NCBI RefSeq assembly: GCF_030863805.1
Contig: NZ_CP132957.1
Coordinates: 868,001 to 932,000 of the forward strand
Source: Kineothrix sp. MB12-C1
GTDB taxonomy: Bacteria; Bacillota; Clostridia; Lachnospirales; Lachnospiraceae
Length of the DNA stretch: 64,000 nt
Direction of reading: 5' to 3'
Of this stretch, positions 9,658 to 17,977 are shown piece by piece. The translations under genes and the position numbers were made by a program. Positions within the stretch are counted from its first letter, which is position 1; each line of letters begins with the position of its first letter. The notes under the pieces were generated by a model. That model made no database searches and had not been told where the DNA came from. It saw only the letters and a program-made list of their open reading frames with translations.

Positions 9658-12129
9658 TTAATTTCCTGCATTATCCGCATCCGTAATTAACTTTCTAAGA
9701 AATAAATCGGCATCGGAACCTTTCTCATACTGGTTCCCGGCAAGCACTTGTTGCGCCAGCGAATATATACTTTTCCCTACGGCAGGTCCGTACAGAGTTA
9801 TATCTGTCCCATCTTTTGTCAGGATAATATATCCCCGGAAAGCATATTCCGTTTTATATTGATTCGCCGGAAGTCCTGTCAGCACCGAAGTGAACCGGTG
9901 CCTTCCGGAGACTGTTTCATAGATTTTATCCTCCAGTACTCCGGCCGTATTCTTTCCGTAGGACATGCCGCCCAGAACTTTTTCTCCCCCTTTAATTAAG
10001 GGATATTGGCCCAGATTAGCGTTATTCATAACGAGAGTTCCATATTCCTTTAACGTATATCCGGCAATACCGGAGGATGTCATCCGTGACCGAAGATCGG
10101 CGGAGATCCCCGTCTTAAACCGGATACCCGACTTTCCCGTAATCCTTATGGAAAAACCGTGATACGAAAGAAGATTTTCCAATTCGGGAACTGCAGAAAC
10201 CTCATAAGAAGTTCCGTTATGCTTCAATCTCCATACATACATACCTATCGGAACATTCGACTCATTATATTTATACATAACGGCTGTTTTCACTTTCCCG
10301 TCGGGAGCCGTTAACATATATTTTCCGTCTCTTAATGCCGCAGTATATCGGATTCCATCCAAATAAATGTTAGCATCCTTGTACCCTGCAGGAGGCGTCA
10401 GCGACACACTATAGGAAACGGTCGGTATTGCACACGCCTCTTTGGGCATATTATTGTAAACAGGAATCTTGAATACAAATGTATTTTCAAGAGAATTGGC
10501 ATTGCTGTACAATTTGCGTATATTCTGTCCTTCACTGGACGGGGCGCAAATATTCTGCATATACTGATGCCAGAACATGCCGTCATAGCTTCCGTCCACA
10601 TCAAATTTCTGTAAGTACAGAGTATCTTGTCCTTTTAAAATATAATTCTTAGATATAATAGCCGCACCGCCGGAAATGGAAGAATATCCATCGGTCCATC
10701 CTTCTTTCTTCGCTCTGGCAAGTCCGCTTTCTATCACCGCCTTTTCGGTATTTCCCGTAGCTCCTATATTGAAGAAATTGTAATATCCCTCATAGCCCGG
10801 ATATTTTCCGGAAATCAAAGAAGAAGTTCCTTTCCCCTGCTCTTGGTATACCCGGCTTGCAAGATGAAAGGGGCTTACCTTTAATCCGGCCCCCACCGTC
10901 CAGAAAGTATGAGCATAAGTCAATGATGTTTTCGGAATAATCCCCGCCATAAATGTATTATTCAGGAAGCTTTGCACCGCACTCTGTGTGTGATAGGATT
11001 CATTATATGTAAGAAGCTCATATTGAAAGATATAAGATTCATTCAAACCATTCCTCGGGTCCAAGTAATGCTCCAATATCCCCTTTCCTGCATATGCCCA
11101 ATTCTCGCTGTAAATTCCCTCCTGCATATAAGCAGGAAAAGATGAGGGTATCAGGCTTCTTCCATCCTTCATCTCCTCTGATACAACATAATTCCAATCT
11201 AAATTTGTATTCATTTTTACAAATGTCCACTTAGGATGTGCCTGTTTTAAAGCAGTCAGCGCCGCCTTATAACTATCGGGAAACTGTTCTATATCCGAGT
11301 AAACCTGTGCGGCACTTCTCCTTACCGAAGGTGATACCTTTGTACCCGGAACCATATGGTATGATTCTTCCCATTCCAAAAACACTTCATCGGAACACGC
11401 CAGATAAGACCTGGGGATATATCCTTCGTACTGTACCCCTCGACAATATAAGGTGACATATACCCATATTTCATGATTTTCATCCGGGAAAACATCCTGA
11501 ATCTGCACCTGCTGTCCGCTGGGAACCATTACCGCCGTCTCGCTGTCATAAGAAGCTTCCGTTCTTACCGGATATTCGTCACTTAAGTACACGAGAGCCA
11601 GTACCGTGCGCTCCTTTACTATATTCTGCAAAGCACTCCTGGCTTCGTCATTCCCGGCTGCCTCTTCTGTTTCATCATCTGTAAGAGCCTCTTCTTCTAA
11701 CTTGTCAATATTTTCTTCTGTATTTTCCCCTATATCTCCTTCTCTACCTTCTTCTATGTTTCCTTCTATATCTCCTTCTGTGTTTTCTTCTATATTCTTT
11801 TCTATATTTCCGTCTGTATCACTTTCTGGTTTTTCCTCTCCCTCATATCCTTTTTCTTCCGCTGTATCTGCCTTTTCCTTTTCTGTCTCTATTTCCTCTA
11901 TCGCGTCCCGTTTCCCCGGAGCATTGCTATCCGTTATGCTTCCTTCGGGATTGTTGTTGTCTGTGGGATTATTGATGCGTGTGGCATTGATGTTTTCTTC
12001 ATTTTCACCCGGTATCTTACCATCGAAAAATGTATTTTCTTTTGCAAATACATTGTATGTAAATCCCGGAACTGGGAATAAGTATCCTACCAGAACTGCC
12101 ATCGCTAACAATACTGTAATTTTTCTCAT
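9658..12129 (-). CDS. Secreted SH3-domain glucosaminidase (peptidoglycan hydrolase)
   Basis: From the ATG at 12129 the protein is 823 residues and begins with a classical signal peptide (MRKITVLLAMAVLVGYLF); a GTG seven codons earlier is possible. After it comes an acidic, repetitive region (about 35-165) built from units like IEENTEGDIEGN. An SH3-like domain follows (WVYVTLYCRGVQYEGYIPRSYL). The central 300 residues match the endo-beta-N-acetylglucosaminidase (LytD/Mannosyl-glycoprotein) fold: HPKWTFVKMNTNLDW, YLDPRNGLNE, SPFHLASRVYQEQ, YYNFFNIGAT, DGSYDGMFWHQYMQN. A beta-rich C-terminus of unknown role ends it. The likely role is cell-wall remodelling outside the membrane. It is the first gene of a pair with the lipoprotein downstream. 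Confidence 0.82.
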   Translation of the reverse strand: MRKITVLLAMAVLVGYLFPVPGFTYNVFAKENTFFDGKIPGENEENINATRINNPTDNNNPEGSITDSNAPGKRDAIEEIETEKEKADTAEEKGYEGEEKPESDTDGNIEKNIEENTEGDIEGNIEEGREGDIGENTEENIDKLEEEALTDDETEEAAGNDEARSALQNIVKERTVLALVYLSDEYPVRTEASYDSETAVMVPSGQQVQIQDVFPDENHEIWVYVTLYCRGVQYEGYIPRSYLACSDEVFLEWEESYHMVPGTKVSPSVRRSAAQVYSDIEQFPDSYKAALTALKQAHPKWTFVKMNTNLDWNYVVSEEMKDGRSLIPSSFPAYMQEGIYSENWAYAGKGILEHYLDPRNGLNESYIFQYELLTYNESYHTQSAVQSFLNNTFMAGIIPKTSLTYAHTFWTVGAGLKVSPFHLASRVYQEQGKGTSSLISGKYPGYEGYYNFFNIGATGNTEKAVIESGLARAKKEGWTDGYSSISGGAAIISKNYILKGQDTLYLQKFDVDGSYDGMFWHQYMQNICAPSSEGQNIRKLYSNANSLENTFVFKIPVYNNMPKEACAIPTVSYSVSLTPPAGYKDANIYLDGIRYTAALRDGKYMLTAPDGKVKTAVMYKYNESNVPIGMYVWRLKHNGTSYEVSAVPELENLLSYHGFSIRITGKSGIRFKTGISADLRSRMTSSGIAGYTLKEYGTLVMNNANLGQYPLIKGGEKVLGGMSYGKNTAGVLEDKIYETVSGRHRFTSVLTGLPANQYKTEYAFRGYIILTKDGTDITLYGPAVGKSIYSLAQQVLAGNQYEKGSDADLFLRKLITDADNAGN

Positions 12130-12258
12130 ATAAGTAACTTGTCCTTTCACTCTGTATTTCCCCGGCCATCCGGTAAATTTTATTGATGCTATGTATGATT
12201 CCTTCCATTTTGTTTCATTCCTTCTATTATATAAAATGCGTCAGTAAATAACAATTCT

Positions 12259-12284
12259 CGCACCCACTCCAAATTATGTAAATA
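12259..12284. repeat. Left target-site duplication of IS481 copy 1 (26 bases)
   Basis: These 26 bases (beginning CGCACCCACTCC, ending TGTAAATA) recur perfectly at 13355-13380, immediately outside the two ends of the IS element. They mark its insertion into an intergenic site. Confidence 0.85.
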
Positions 12285-13354
12285 TGTAGGATTACAATAC
12301 ATGTGTTACAAAACTAAATAATTAAAAGCGAGAATACCTTTTTGTGTTATATTTAAGTCACCACAACAAAAACCTACACAAAGGAGAGTACTCTCGCATG
12401 GCTAGTATAACACAGGATATGAGGTATCGTCTATCGCTCATTCATTACGCCGATAAGTATGGCGTCTCCAAGGCTGCTGTCAGATATAAGACCAACAGAC
12501 AGTATATTTACCGTTGGAAACGTCGTTTTGATGGTTCCCTGGAATCCCTTAGGGATCGTTCCAGAAAACCTCACCATCACCCCAACCAGCATACCGATGC
12601 CGAAAGGAAGCTCATCTCGGATATGCGTAAACGCAATCCAGATGCCGGACTGGTTGTCTTCTGGGTCAAGCTCATGCAGCGGGGATACTCCCGCTCCATC
12701 CCCGGACTCTATCGCTTCCTGAGAAAACAGGGCATTCTGGCACAAAGACCTCAGAATCCCAAGTATATCCCTAAGCCTTACGAAGCCATGAGCTATCCCG
12801 GACAGCGCATCCAGATCGACGTCAAATTTGTCCCTTCTGTCTGCCTGACAGGTGATGCCAAAGGGAAGCGTTTTTATCAATACACAGCCATCGATGAATT
12901 CTCCCGATGGCGTTTCGTGGAGGCCTTTGAGGAACACAGTTCTTATTCTTCTTCACAGTTTTTGGAACACCTGATCAAAGCGTTTCCCTTACCCATCGAG
13001 TGTGTGCAGACCGATAATGGACAGGAATTCACCAAGCGGTTCGCTTCCTATGGTGGTTCCGATAAACCGACTCTTTTTCAGGTAAATCTCCAGCAGCATG
13101 GCATCCGTCATAAGTTGATCCGTCCCTTCACTCCAAGACATAATGGAAAGGTAGAGCGCAGCCATAGAAAAGACAATGAACGCTTTTATGCCACCCATCG
13201 GTTCTACTCATTGGAGGACTTTGGCAGACAGTTAAAGATCTATAACACAAGGGATTATAACCGCTTTCCCATGAGACCCCTTGGATGGAAATCTCCAGCA
13301 GAGGTATTAAAGAATTATTTACGGTCACTGTAACATATGTTTGACAAACCTACA
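12285..13354 (+). mobile_element. IS481-family insertion sequence, copy 1 (1070 bp)
   Basis: The element runs from TGTAGGATTACAATAC to the complementary end CCTACA (right end read inward TGTAGGTTTGTCAAACA). It has one transposase gene. Comparison with the second copy at 29096-30165, the same length and only two bases different (12872 T versus 29683 C; 13165 T versus 29976 C), fixes the ends exactly. A perfect 26-base duplication flanks it, which is long for this family. Confidence 0.9.
12398..13333 (+). CDS. IS481-family DDE transposase (copy 1)
   Basis: The 311-residue protein begins at an ATG preceded by AAGGAGAG. An N-terminal helix-turn-helix (KYGVSKAAVRYKTNRQYIYRWKRRF, the Leu/Ile-rich family signature) is followed by the rve integrase core. 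Its acidic triad is visible: Asp in IQIDVKF, Asp in VQTDNGQEF and Glu in HNGKVERSHR. It catalyses cut-and-join transposition of its own element. Compared with the copy at 29209 it differs by a single amino acid (Phe versus Leu in KRFYQY), so one copy recently gave rise to the other or both came from the same source. Confidence 0.92.
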   Translation: MASITQDMRYRLSLIHYADKYGVSKAAVRYKTNRQYIYRWKRRFDGSLESLRDRSRKPHHHPNQHTDAERKLISDMRKRNPDAGLVVFWVKLMQRGYSRSIPGLYRFLRKQGILAQRPQNPKYIPKPYEAMSYPGQRIQIDVKFVPSVCLTGDAKGKRFYQYTAIDEFSRWRFVEAFEEHSSYSSSQFLEHLIKAFPLPIECVQTDNGQEFTKRFASYGGSDKPTLFQVNLQQHGIRHKLIRPFTPRHNGKVERSHRKDNERFYATHRFYSLEDFGRQLKIYNTRDYNRFPMRPLGWKSPAEVLKNYLRSL

Positions 13355-13380
13355 CGCACCCACTCCAAATTATGTAAATA
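13355..13380. repeat. Right target-site duplication of IS481 copy 1 (26 bases)
   Basis: Perfect copy of 12259-12284. The following 230 bases up to the hydrogenase stop hold no gene. They do hold a T-rich run of imperfect 16-17 base repeats around CTTATATTAG (about 13485-13560). Confidence 0.85.
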
Positions 13381-13610
13381 TTACGTAACTATTCAGTATT
13401 CTCACCGTTACGTGTGAAAAATAAAAATACCAGAGTTTTATCGAATGAACAATAATTACTCTGATATCTTTCTTTTTCTTACTATTAACTTTTTCTTATA
13501 TTGATTTTCTCTTATATTAGCTTTTTCTTATGCTAATCTTCTCTTATATTAGTTTTTTCCATCGTTCGAATCCTATATGAATTATCTCTGCCTGGCATCA
13601 TATCCGGAAA

Positions 13611-15350
13611 TCAATTGGAGTTATCCAAGTAATTCCTTTCCTTCATATGGTCGGAATGTAAGAGTTTATGAGATTTATGACCGAGAGGCTCGCCTAAAAA
13701 GTCTTCGTATACCTTCTGCACTTCCGGATTTTCATGGGAAAAACGGATTGCCCTGTTTTCATCCAGTGTATACAGTACACACCCTCTCGCTTCCGCAAGC
13801 TCTTCATTATCATGGATGGGCTGACCGCCCCCGCCCACACATCCGCCCGGACAGGACATCACTTCTACAAAATCATAGACCGACCTGCCTGCATCGATAT
13901 CTTCCATTAATTTTCCCGCATTCATAAGTCCGCTGACAACACAAGTTCGAAGTTTCTTATCTCCGAGCATAAACTCTCTTTCTTTTCTTCCCTCTGCTCC
14001 CCTTACCGAGCGGAAAGCCTCCTCCGAAGGGTTACTCCCCTCCACTACGGCATATGCAGTACGTAAAGCGGCCTCCATAACACCGCCGGTGACGCCGAAA
14101 ATAACACCGGCTCCGCTGCTTTCCCCTAAAGGAGAATCAAACGGACATTCCTTCAGTACAGACAGATTAATGTGCTCAGCCTTGATCATACGAACAAATT
14201 CCCTCGTTGTGAGAACAGCGTCTACATCCTGACCTGCACCTGCACTCCTCATGGAGGGAAGTTCCGCCTCCCTTTTCTTGGATACGCAGGGCATAATGGA
14301 AATACTGTATATATTAGACGGATCAATGCCCTTTTCCTGTGCAAAATATGTTTTCGTCATAGCGCCGAACATCTGTTGCGGAGATTTTGCCGTGGAAAGA
14401 TTTTCAAGGTATCCGGGATACTTCTTCGTAACAAAGTTTACCCAGGCAGGGCAGCAAGACGTAAACATGGGCCAAGAATATTTTTCCGGTTCCTTCAGTC
14501 TTTGCAGCAGCTCACTTCCTTCCTCCATAATCGTAAGGTCGGCGGAGAAGTTCGTATCAAACACATAATCAAAACCAATCTTTTTCAGCGCCGCCACCAT
14601 AAGGCCTTCCGTCGCTTCCGCATCGGTAAGCCCTAATGCCTCGCCCCATGCCGTACGAACGGCAGGCGCTACTTGCACCACGGTAATTTTTTCCGGATCT
14701 GCTAAAATATCAAAAATCTCAGGCACATCGTTTCTCTCCCTGAGCGCACCGGTAGGGCAATGTGTAATGCACTGTCCGCAAAGGCTGCAATCAGAATCTT
14801 CTATTGTAATATTGCCTGCCACATCTACGGTAGTCCGGGAACCGGTATTCTGTACATCCCATATATTTAAACCCTGAACCTTATCGCATATCTGCACGCA
14901 GCGCATACACTTTATACATTTCCTCGAATCACGGATTAAAGGAAAGTCCTTATTCCACGGAACCCTTGCGACCTCCTCCGTATAGGGGATATCCAGGATT
15001 CCCAAATCATTGGACAACTTCTGCAAGCTGCAATTCCCGCTTCTGACACAAGTGGCACAATGGCAATCATGCTGAGACAGTAAAAGCTGTACATTAGTTC
15101 TTCTTACAGAGCGAACCTTCGGAGAATTGGTATATACTATCAGACCTTCTTCCGCCTGATTGTTGCAAGCCGTTAAAAGCTTGGTCCTTCCCTGAAGCTC
15201 CACAACACATACTTTACAGGCACTGATTTCATTAATTCCCTCCAAATAGCATAAATGAGGAATTTCTATTCCTACGGAAGCCGCCGCCTTCATAATCGTG
15301 GTACCTTCCGGTACACTTATCTCTATTCCGTCTATCGTTAAGTTTACCAT
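13611..15350 (-). CDS. hydA: [FeFe] hydrogenase catalytic subunit (group A, NuoG-like N-terminus)
   Basis: The 579-residue enzyme interconverts protons and H2 in the cytoplasm. Domains in order: a [2Fe-2S] ferredoxin fold with Cys34, 45, 48 and 62; a His-ligated [4Fe-4S] site (His94, Cys98, Cys101, Cys107); two [4Fe-4S] motifs (CIKCMRCVQIC and CSLCGQCITHC); and the H-cluster domain with all three signatures, TSCCPAW, MPCVSKK and MSCPGGCVGGGGQP. A small C-terminal iron-hydrogenase SSU-type region follows. Its ATG overlaps the stop of the upstream flavoprotein gene by 7 bases, so the two are translationally coupled and likely form one complex. The cofactor maturases HydE, F and G are not in the window. 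Confidence 0.95.
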   Translation of the reverse strand: MVNLTIDGIEISVPEGTTIMKAAASVGIEIPHLCYLEGINEISACKVCVVELQGRTKLLTACNNQAEEGLIVYTNSPKVRSVRRTNVQLLLSQHDCHCATCVRSGNCSLQKLSNDLGILDIPYTEEVARVPWNKDFPLIRDSRKCIKCMRCVQICDKVQGLNIWDVQNTGSRTTVDVAGNITIEDSDCSLCGQCITHCPTGALRERNDVPEIFDILADPEKITVVQVAPAVRTAWGEALGLTDAEATEGLMVAALKKIGFDYVFDTNFSADLTIMEEGSELLQRLKEPEKYSWPMFTSCCPAWVNFVTKKYPGYLENLSTAKSPQQMFGAMTKTYFAQEKGIDPSNIYSISIMPCVSKKREAELPSMRSAGAGQDVDAVLTTREFVRMIKAEHINLSVLKECPFDSPLGESSGAGVIFGVTGGVMEAALRTAYAVVEGSNPSEEAFRSVRGAEGRKEREFMLGDKKLRTCVVSGLMNAGKLMEDIDAGRSVYDFVEVMSCPGGCVGGGGQPIHDNEELAEARGCVLYTLDENRAIRFSHENPEVQKVYEDFLGEPLGHKSHKLLHSDHMKERNYLDNSN

Positions 15351-17194
15351 ATCGATACCCGCCCCCCTTTCAAGTTCCCATAACCATATTGGTCACAGCG
15401 CAGGCATCTGCCTGCCTCCTGAAATGCTTCCTGCTTCGTCATGCCCCGTTCAAAGTCATCGAAATTATACTTCCGCTCTCCCGCTTCTCCCTCAGAAAGC
15501 TGAACACGTCCGCAAGGCTGCTTATCCGCATAATTCACTTGGGGAATTTCCACATCGCAGGAAATGATATGCCGATAGCCCAAATATTCATCGATATTGG
15601 CCGCCGCCACTTTGCCTGCCGCAATGGCACGGATCACTGTTGCCGGTCCGGTCACACAGTCGCCGCCGGCATATACACCTCTTATATCCGTCACCTCACT
15701 GTCGCTCATGGCAGAAATCATTCCTTTATGAACGGCTACTCCCGACTCCTCAAAAGGACGTATTGCAATTCCCTGTCCGATAGCAACCACCACAATATCA
15801 CAAGGAATCCTCTGCAAAGGAACATCCGCCTGAATCGGGCGGGCGCGCCCCCACGCATCAATAGGCCCGATAATCTGAGGCTCTACCCACAAGGCGACCA
15901 CATTGCCCTGCTCATCCGCTTCTATCTTGTAAGGCGCTTTCAAACTATAAATCTCCGCGCCCTCCGCAATAGCTCCTTCAATCTCTTCCGGCAGAGCGGT
16001 CATATCATCCGGGCGTCTTCTATAAGCAACCCCGACTTTCTTAGCTCCCAACCGGATCGCAGACCGGGTACAGTCCATGGCTACATTACCGCCGCCGATA
16101 ACGATAACTGTTTTATCTTTGAAATCAGGCATCTTATCTTCACCGATACCCCGCAGCATCTCCACTGCGGAAATCACTCCTTTGGAATCCTCCCCTTCAA
16201 TGCCTATTTTCTTATCCGTGTGTGCCCCAATCGCTATGTATACCGCATCATATTCTTCTTTTAATTTATTGAAGGGAATCTCCCCTTCTCCTGTTCCGAT
16301 TCTCGTATTCAAATGCACTTCCGCTCCTGTGGAAAGAATGGCATCAATATCCTCCTGCAATCTTTCACGTGGAAAACGGTAATTAGGAATACCATATCGG
16401 AGCATTCCCCCAAGCTTTCCCTTTTCTTCAAATACGACCGCATGATGCCCCATAAGTTCCAAGTAGTATGCGGCGGATAAACCTCCCGGACCGCCTCCTA
16501 TAATCGCTACCCTTTTACCTGTGGATTTCTCCTTTTCCGGCACCGGCACCGTATTCGCCCGCGCATTATCTACCGCCATACGCTTCAGCCCTCTGATATT
16601 CACCGAACTGTCAATCATATTTCTACGGCATCGTGCCTCACACGGATGCTCACATATAAGAGCACAAGCCGTCGGGAACGGATTGTCCTTGCGAATAAGC
16701 TTCACCGCATCCTCATAGCGTTCTTCTCCTACAAGCCCGATATATCCCGGAACATCCACCCCCGCCGGGCAGAGCGCCACACAAGGCACAGGCTGAGTGA
16801 TATGGTAGGAACATTTTCCTTTTTCGATATGATGTATGTAATCCTCTTTAAAACCTTCCGTTCCGGCCAACACCATATGAGCTGCTTCATAACCGACCGC
16901 ACAATCTGCCGAATCGGTAATATCACTGGCAGTCGACCGAATCAGCCGCAGCGTCTCCATCGTTCCTCTACCGTCCAGTATATCCTCGATCAAATGCTGC
17001 AACTGCTTAAGCCCCACACGGCACGGCACACACTTTCCGCAGGTCTGAGCATGGCATACCTTTAAAAAAGACAGTTGCAAATCGATAGGGCACAATCCGG
17101 GCGGACTGGCAACAATATGTCGTTCTAAGTCCTTGTAAAGTCTCTCTACCGTCAATTGCGCCTTATCGGGTGTTACAATTTTTAAACGGCTCAT
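15344..17194 (-). CDS. Hydrogenase-partner FAD/NAD(P) flavoprotein (NuoF-tail plus GltD-like)
   Basis: The 616-residue protein combines a NuoF C-terminal-type iron-sulfur region (CGKCVPCRVGLKQL near 53) with a GltD/NfnB-like module. In that module are the Cys motif CALICEHPCEARC, FAD-binding GGGPGGLSAAYYLE near 233, and NAD(P)-binding GGGNVAMDCTRSA near 368. A last Cys pair, CLRCDQYGYG, is near the C-terminus. It should pass electrons between NAD(P)H and the hydrogenase, as in SfrB/HydB-like partners. It is the first gene of the operon, with a strong GGAGG about 8 bases before the ATG. I see no third (HydC-like) subunit beside it. Whether it bifurcates electrons cannot be told from sequence. 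Confidence 0.85.
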   Translation of the reverse strand: MSRLKIVTPDKAQLTVERLYKDLERHIVASPPGLCPIDLQLSFLKVCHAQTCGKCVPCRVGLKQLQHLIEDILDGRGTMETLRLIRSTASDITDSADCAVGYEAAHMVLAGTEGFKEDYIHHIEKGKCSYHITQPVPCVALCPAGVDVPGYIGLVGEERYEDAVKLIRKDNPFPTACALICEHPCEARCRRNMIDSSVNIRGLKRMAVDNARANTVPVPEKEKSTGKRVAIIGGGPGGLSAAYYLELMGHHAVVFEEKGKLGGMLRYGIPNYRFPRERLQEDIDAILSTGAEVHLNTRIGTGEGEIPFNKLKEEYDAVYIAIGAHTDKKIGIEGEDSKGVISAVEMLRGIGEDKMPDFKDKTVIVIGGGNVAMDCTRSAIRLGAKKVGVAYRRRPDDMTALPEEIEGAIAEGAEIYSLKAPYKIEADEQGNVVALWVEPQIIGPIDAWGRARPIQADVPLQRIPCDIVVVAIGQGIAIRPFEESGVAVHKGMISAMSDSEVTDIRGVYAGGDCVTGPATVIRAIAAGKVAAANIDEYLGYRHIISCDVEIPQVNYADKQPCGRVQLSEGEAGERKYNFDDFERGMTKQEAFQEAGRCLRCDQYGYGNLKGGRVSIW

Positions 17195-17272
17195 TTCTAT
17201 CCTCCTTTTACTTATTTTAAATAATTTAAACGCCTGATGTATTTCGGCACATACGCAATGACAAACAGGCTA

Positions 17273-17310
17273 ATTATATCCGACCACAATCATTGTTTAT
17301 ATTTTAACAG
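17273..17310 (-). promoter_or_regulatory. Hydrogenase-operon promoter with Rex-like operator
   Basis: On the minus strand a TATAAT lies at 17278-17273. Overlapping the -35 area is CTGTTAAAATATAAACAA (17310-17293), which matches the Rex consensus TTGTTAA-N4-TTAACAA at 12 of the 14 specified bases. Rex senses the NADH/NAD+ ratio and is known to control hydrogenase and fermentation genes in Clostridia, so the placement is meaningful. No binding data are available here. Confidence 0.5.
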
Positions 17311-17450
17311 ACTCCCGATAATCTGTCACCTAGACAATAAATGTTTTTTCGTTTTTTTTGATAAAAATATATTAATTATGAGTTGCTTTTATATATAAGC
17401 CTTTATATGGCATTCTTCTATATAAGGAAAGGCTTAGTATATGGTATAAA

Positions 17451-17620
17451 ATGATCCGTGCTTTTGCTCCAAAACGCAATGGGAAGATGGAATGAAATCA
17501 CCAAAAAACAACGAATAGTTTTACTCTATCCTCAACTTTTATTCCTTCGAAGATTTTTCAGAATGGATACAGGCATATAACCGCAGGAGCTATAACAACT
17601 TTCTTATACGTTTACACTTC
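17451..17620 (+). pseudogene. Remnant of an IS481-like transposase C-terminus
   Basis: Joining two frames gives MIRAFAPKRNGKME, then SPKNNE-stop-FYSILNFYSFEDF and IQAYNRRSYNNF. This lines up with the region of the intact transposase reading LIRPFTPRHNGKVER, NERFYATHRFYSLEDF, IYNTRDYNRF. A frameshift and stop show it is dead. The rest of the element is not visible. It lies just outside the left end of the integrated element. Confidence 0.65.
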
Positions 17621-17810
17621 ACCCATAGTCAATTTTGATGTAACAAACGGTAATTATCCACAACAAGTTATATTTTTCCATCAAAAAAGATATTAGAGCA
17701 TTCATTATTAATTTAATGATTGTACCCTAATATCTTTTATCTTGTTCTTATTTTATCTGCCTCTTATTTAACATATCAAACCAGTAGTACTTCCTTGCAT
17801 TTTCTCTTGC

Positions 17811-17846
17811 CTATCTTCCCGAATGTCGTAACAGGACTACTGTTTC
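17811..17846 (-). pseudogene. rlmD: Displaced native 3' end of rlmD (attL side of the mobile element)
   Basis: On the minus strand this reads ETVVLLRHSGR-stop, and the bases just before it, supplied by the element, spell HV as well. RlmD/RumA proteins typically end in HVETVVLL plus a few residues, so this is the original C-terminus cut off by integration. The intact rlmD at 43905 now ends VETVCCLQRVNM. GAAAC is shared by the two junctions (17842-17846 and 43936-43940), with 11 of 14 bases alike around it. Confidence 0.8.
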
Positions 17847-17976
17847 AACGTGCGGCGTTATTCTTTGTTGAACACAAATCCTTCGCCCCGTTATTCTCGC
17901 ATGAGTACAAAATTTCCTGCTCAGTTATTTCTTTGATTTCAGTCCCATCAACGACTTCTGCCAGCTGTTTCTTCAT
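17845..17976 (-). CDS. Small protein downstream of the serine recombinase (43 aa)
   Basis: ATG at 17976, with AAAGGTG 8 bases upstream, lies 2 bases beyond the recombinase stop. The product begins MKKQLAEVVDGTEIKEITEQ and is acidic and hydrophilic. I do not recognise the family. Its TGA stop overlaps the attL core, so the last codons lie exactly at the element edge and the end of the protein would change in the excised circle. Tight coupling to the recombinase suggests a role in recombination or its control, but that is inference. Confidence 0.55.
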   Translation of the reverse strand: MKKQLAEVVDGTEIKEITEQEILYSCENNGAKDLCSTKNNAAR

Positions 17977-17977
17977 C

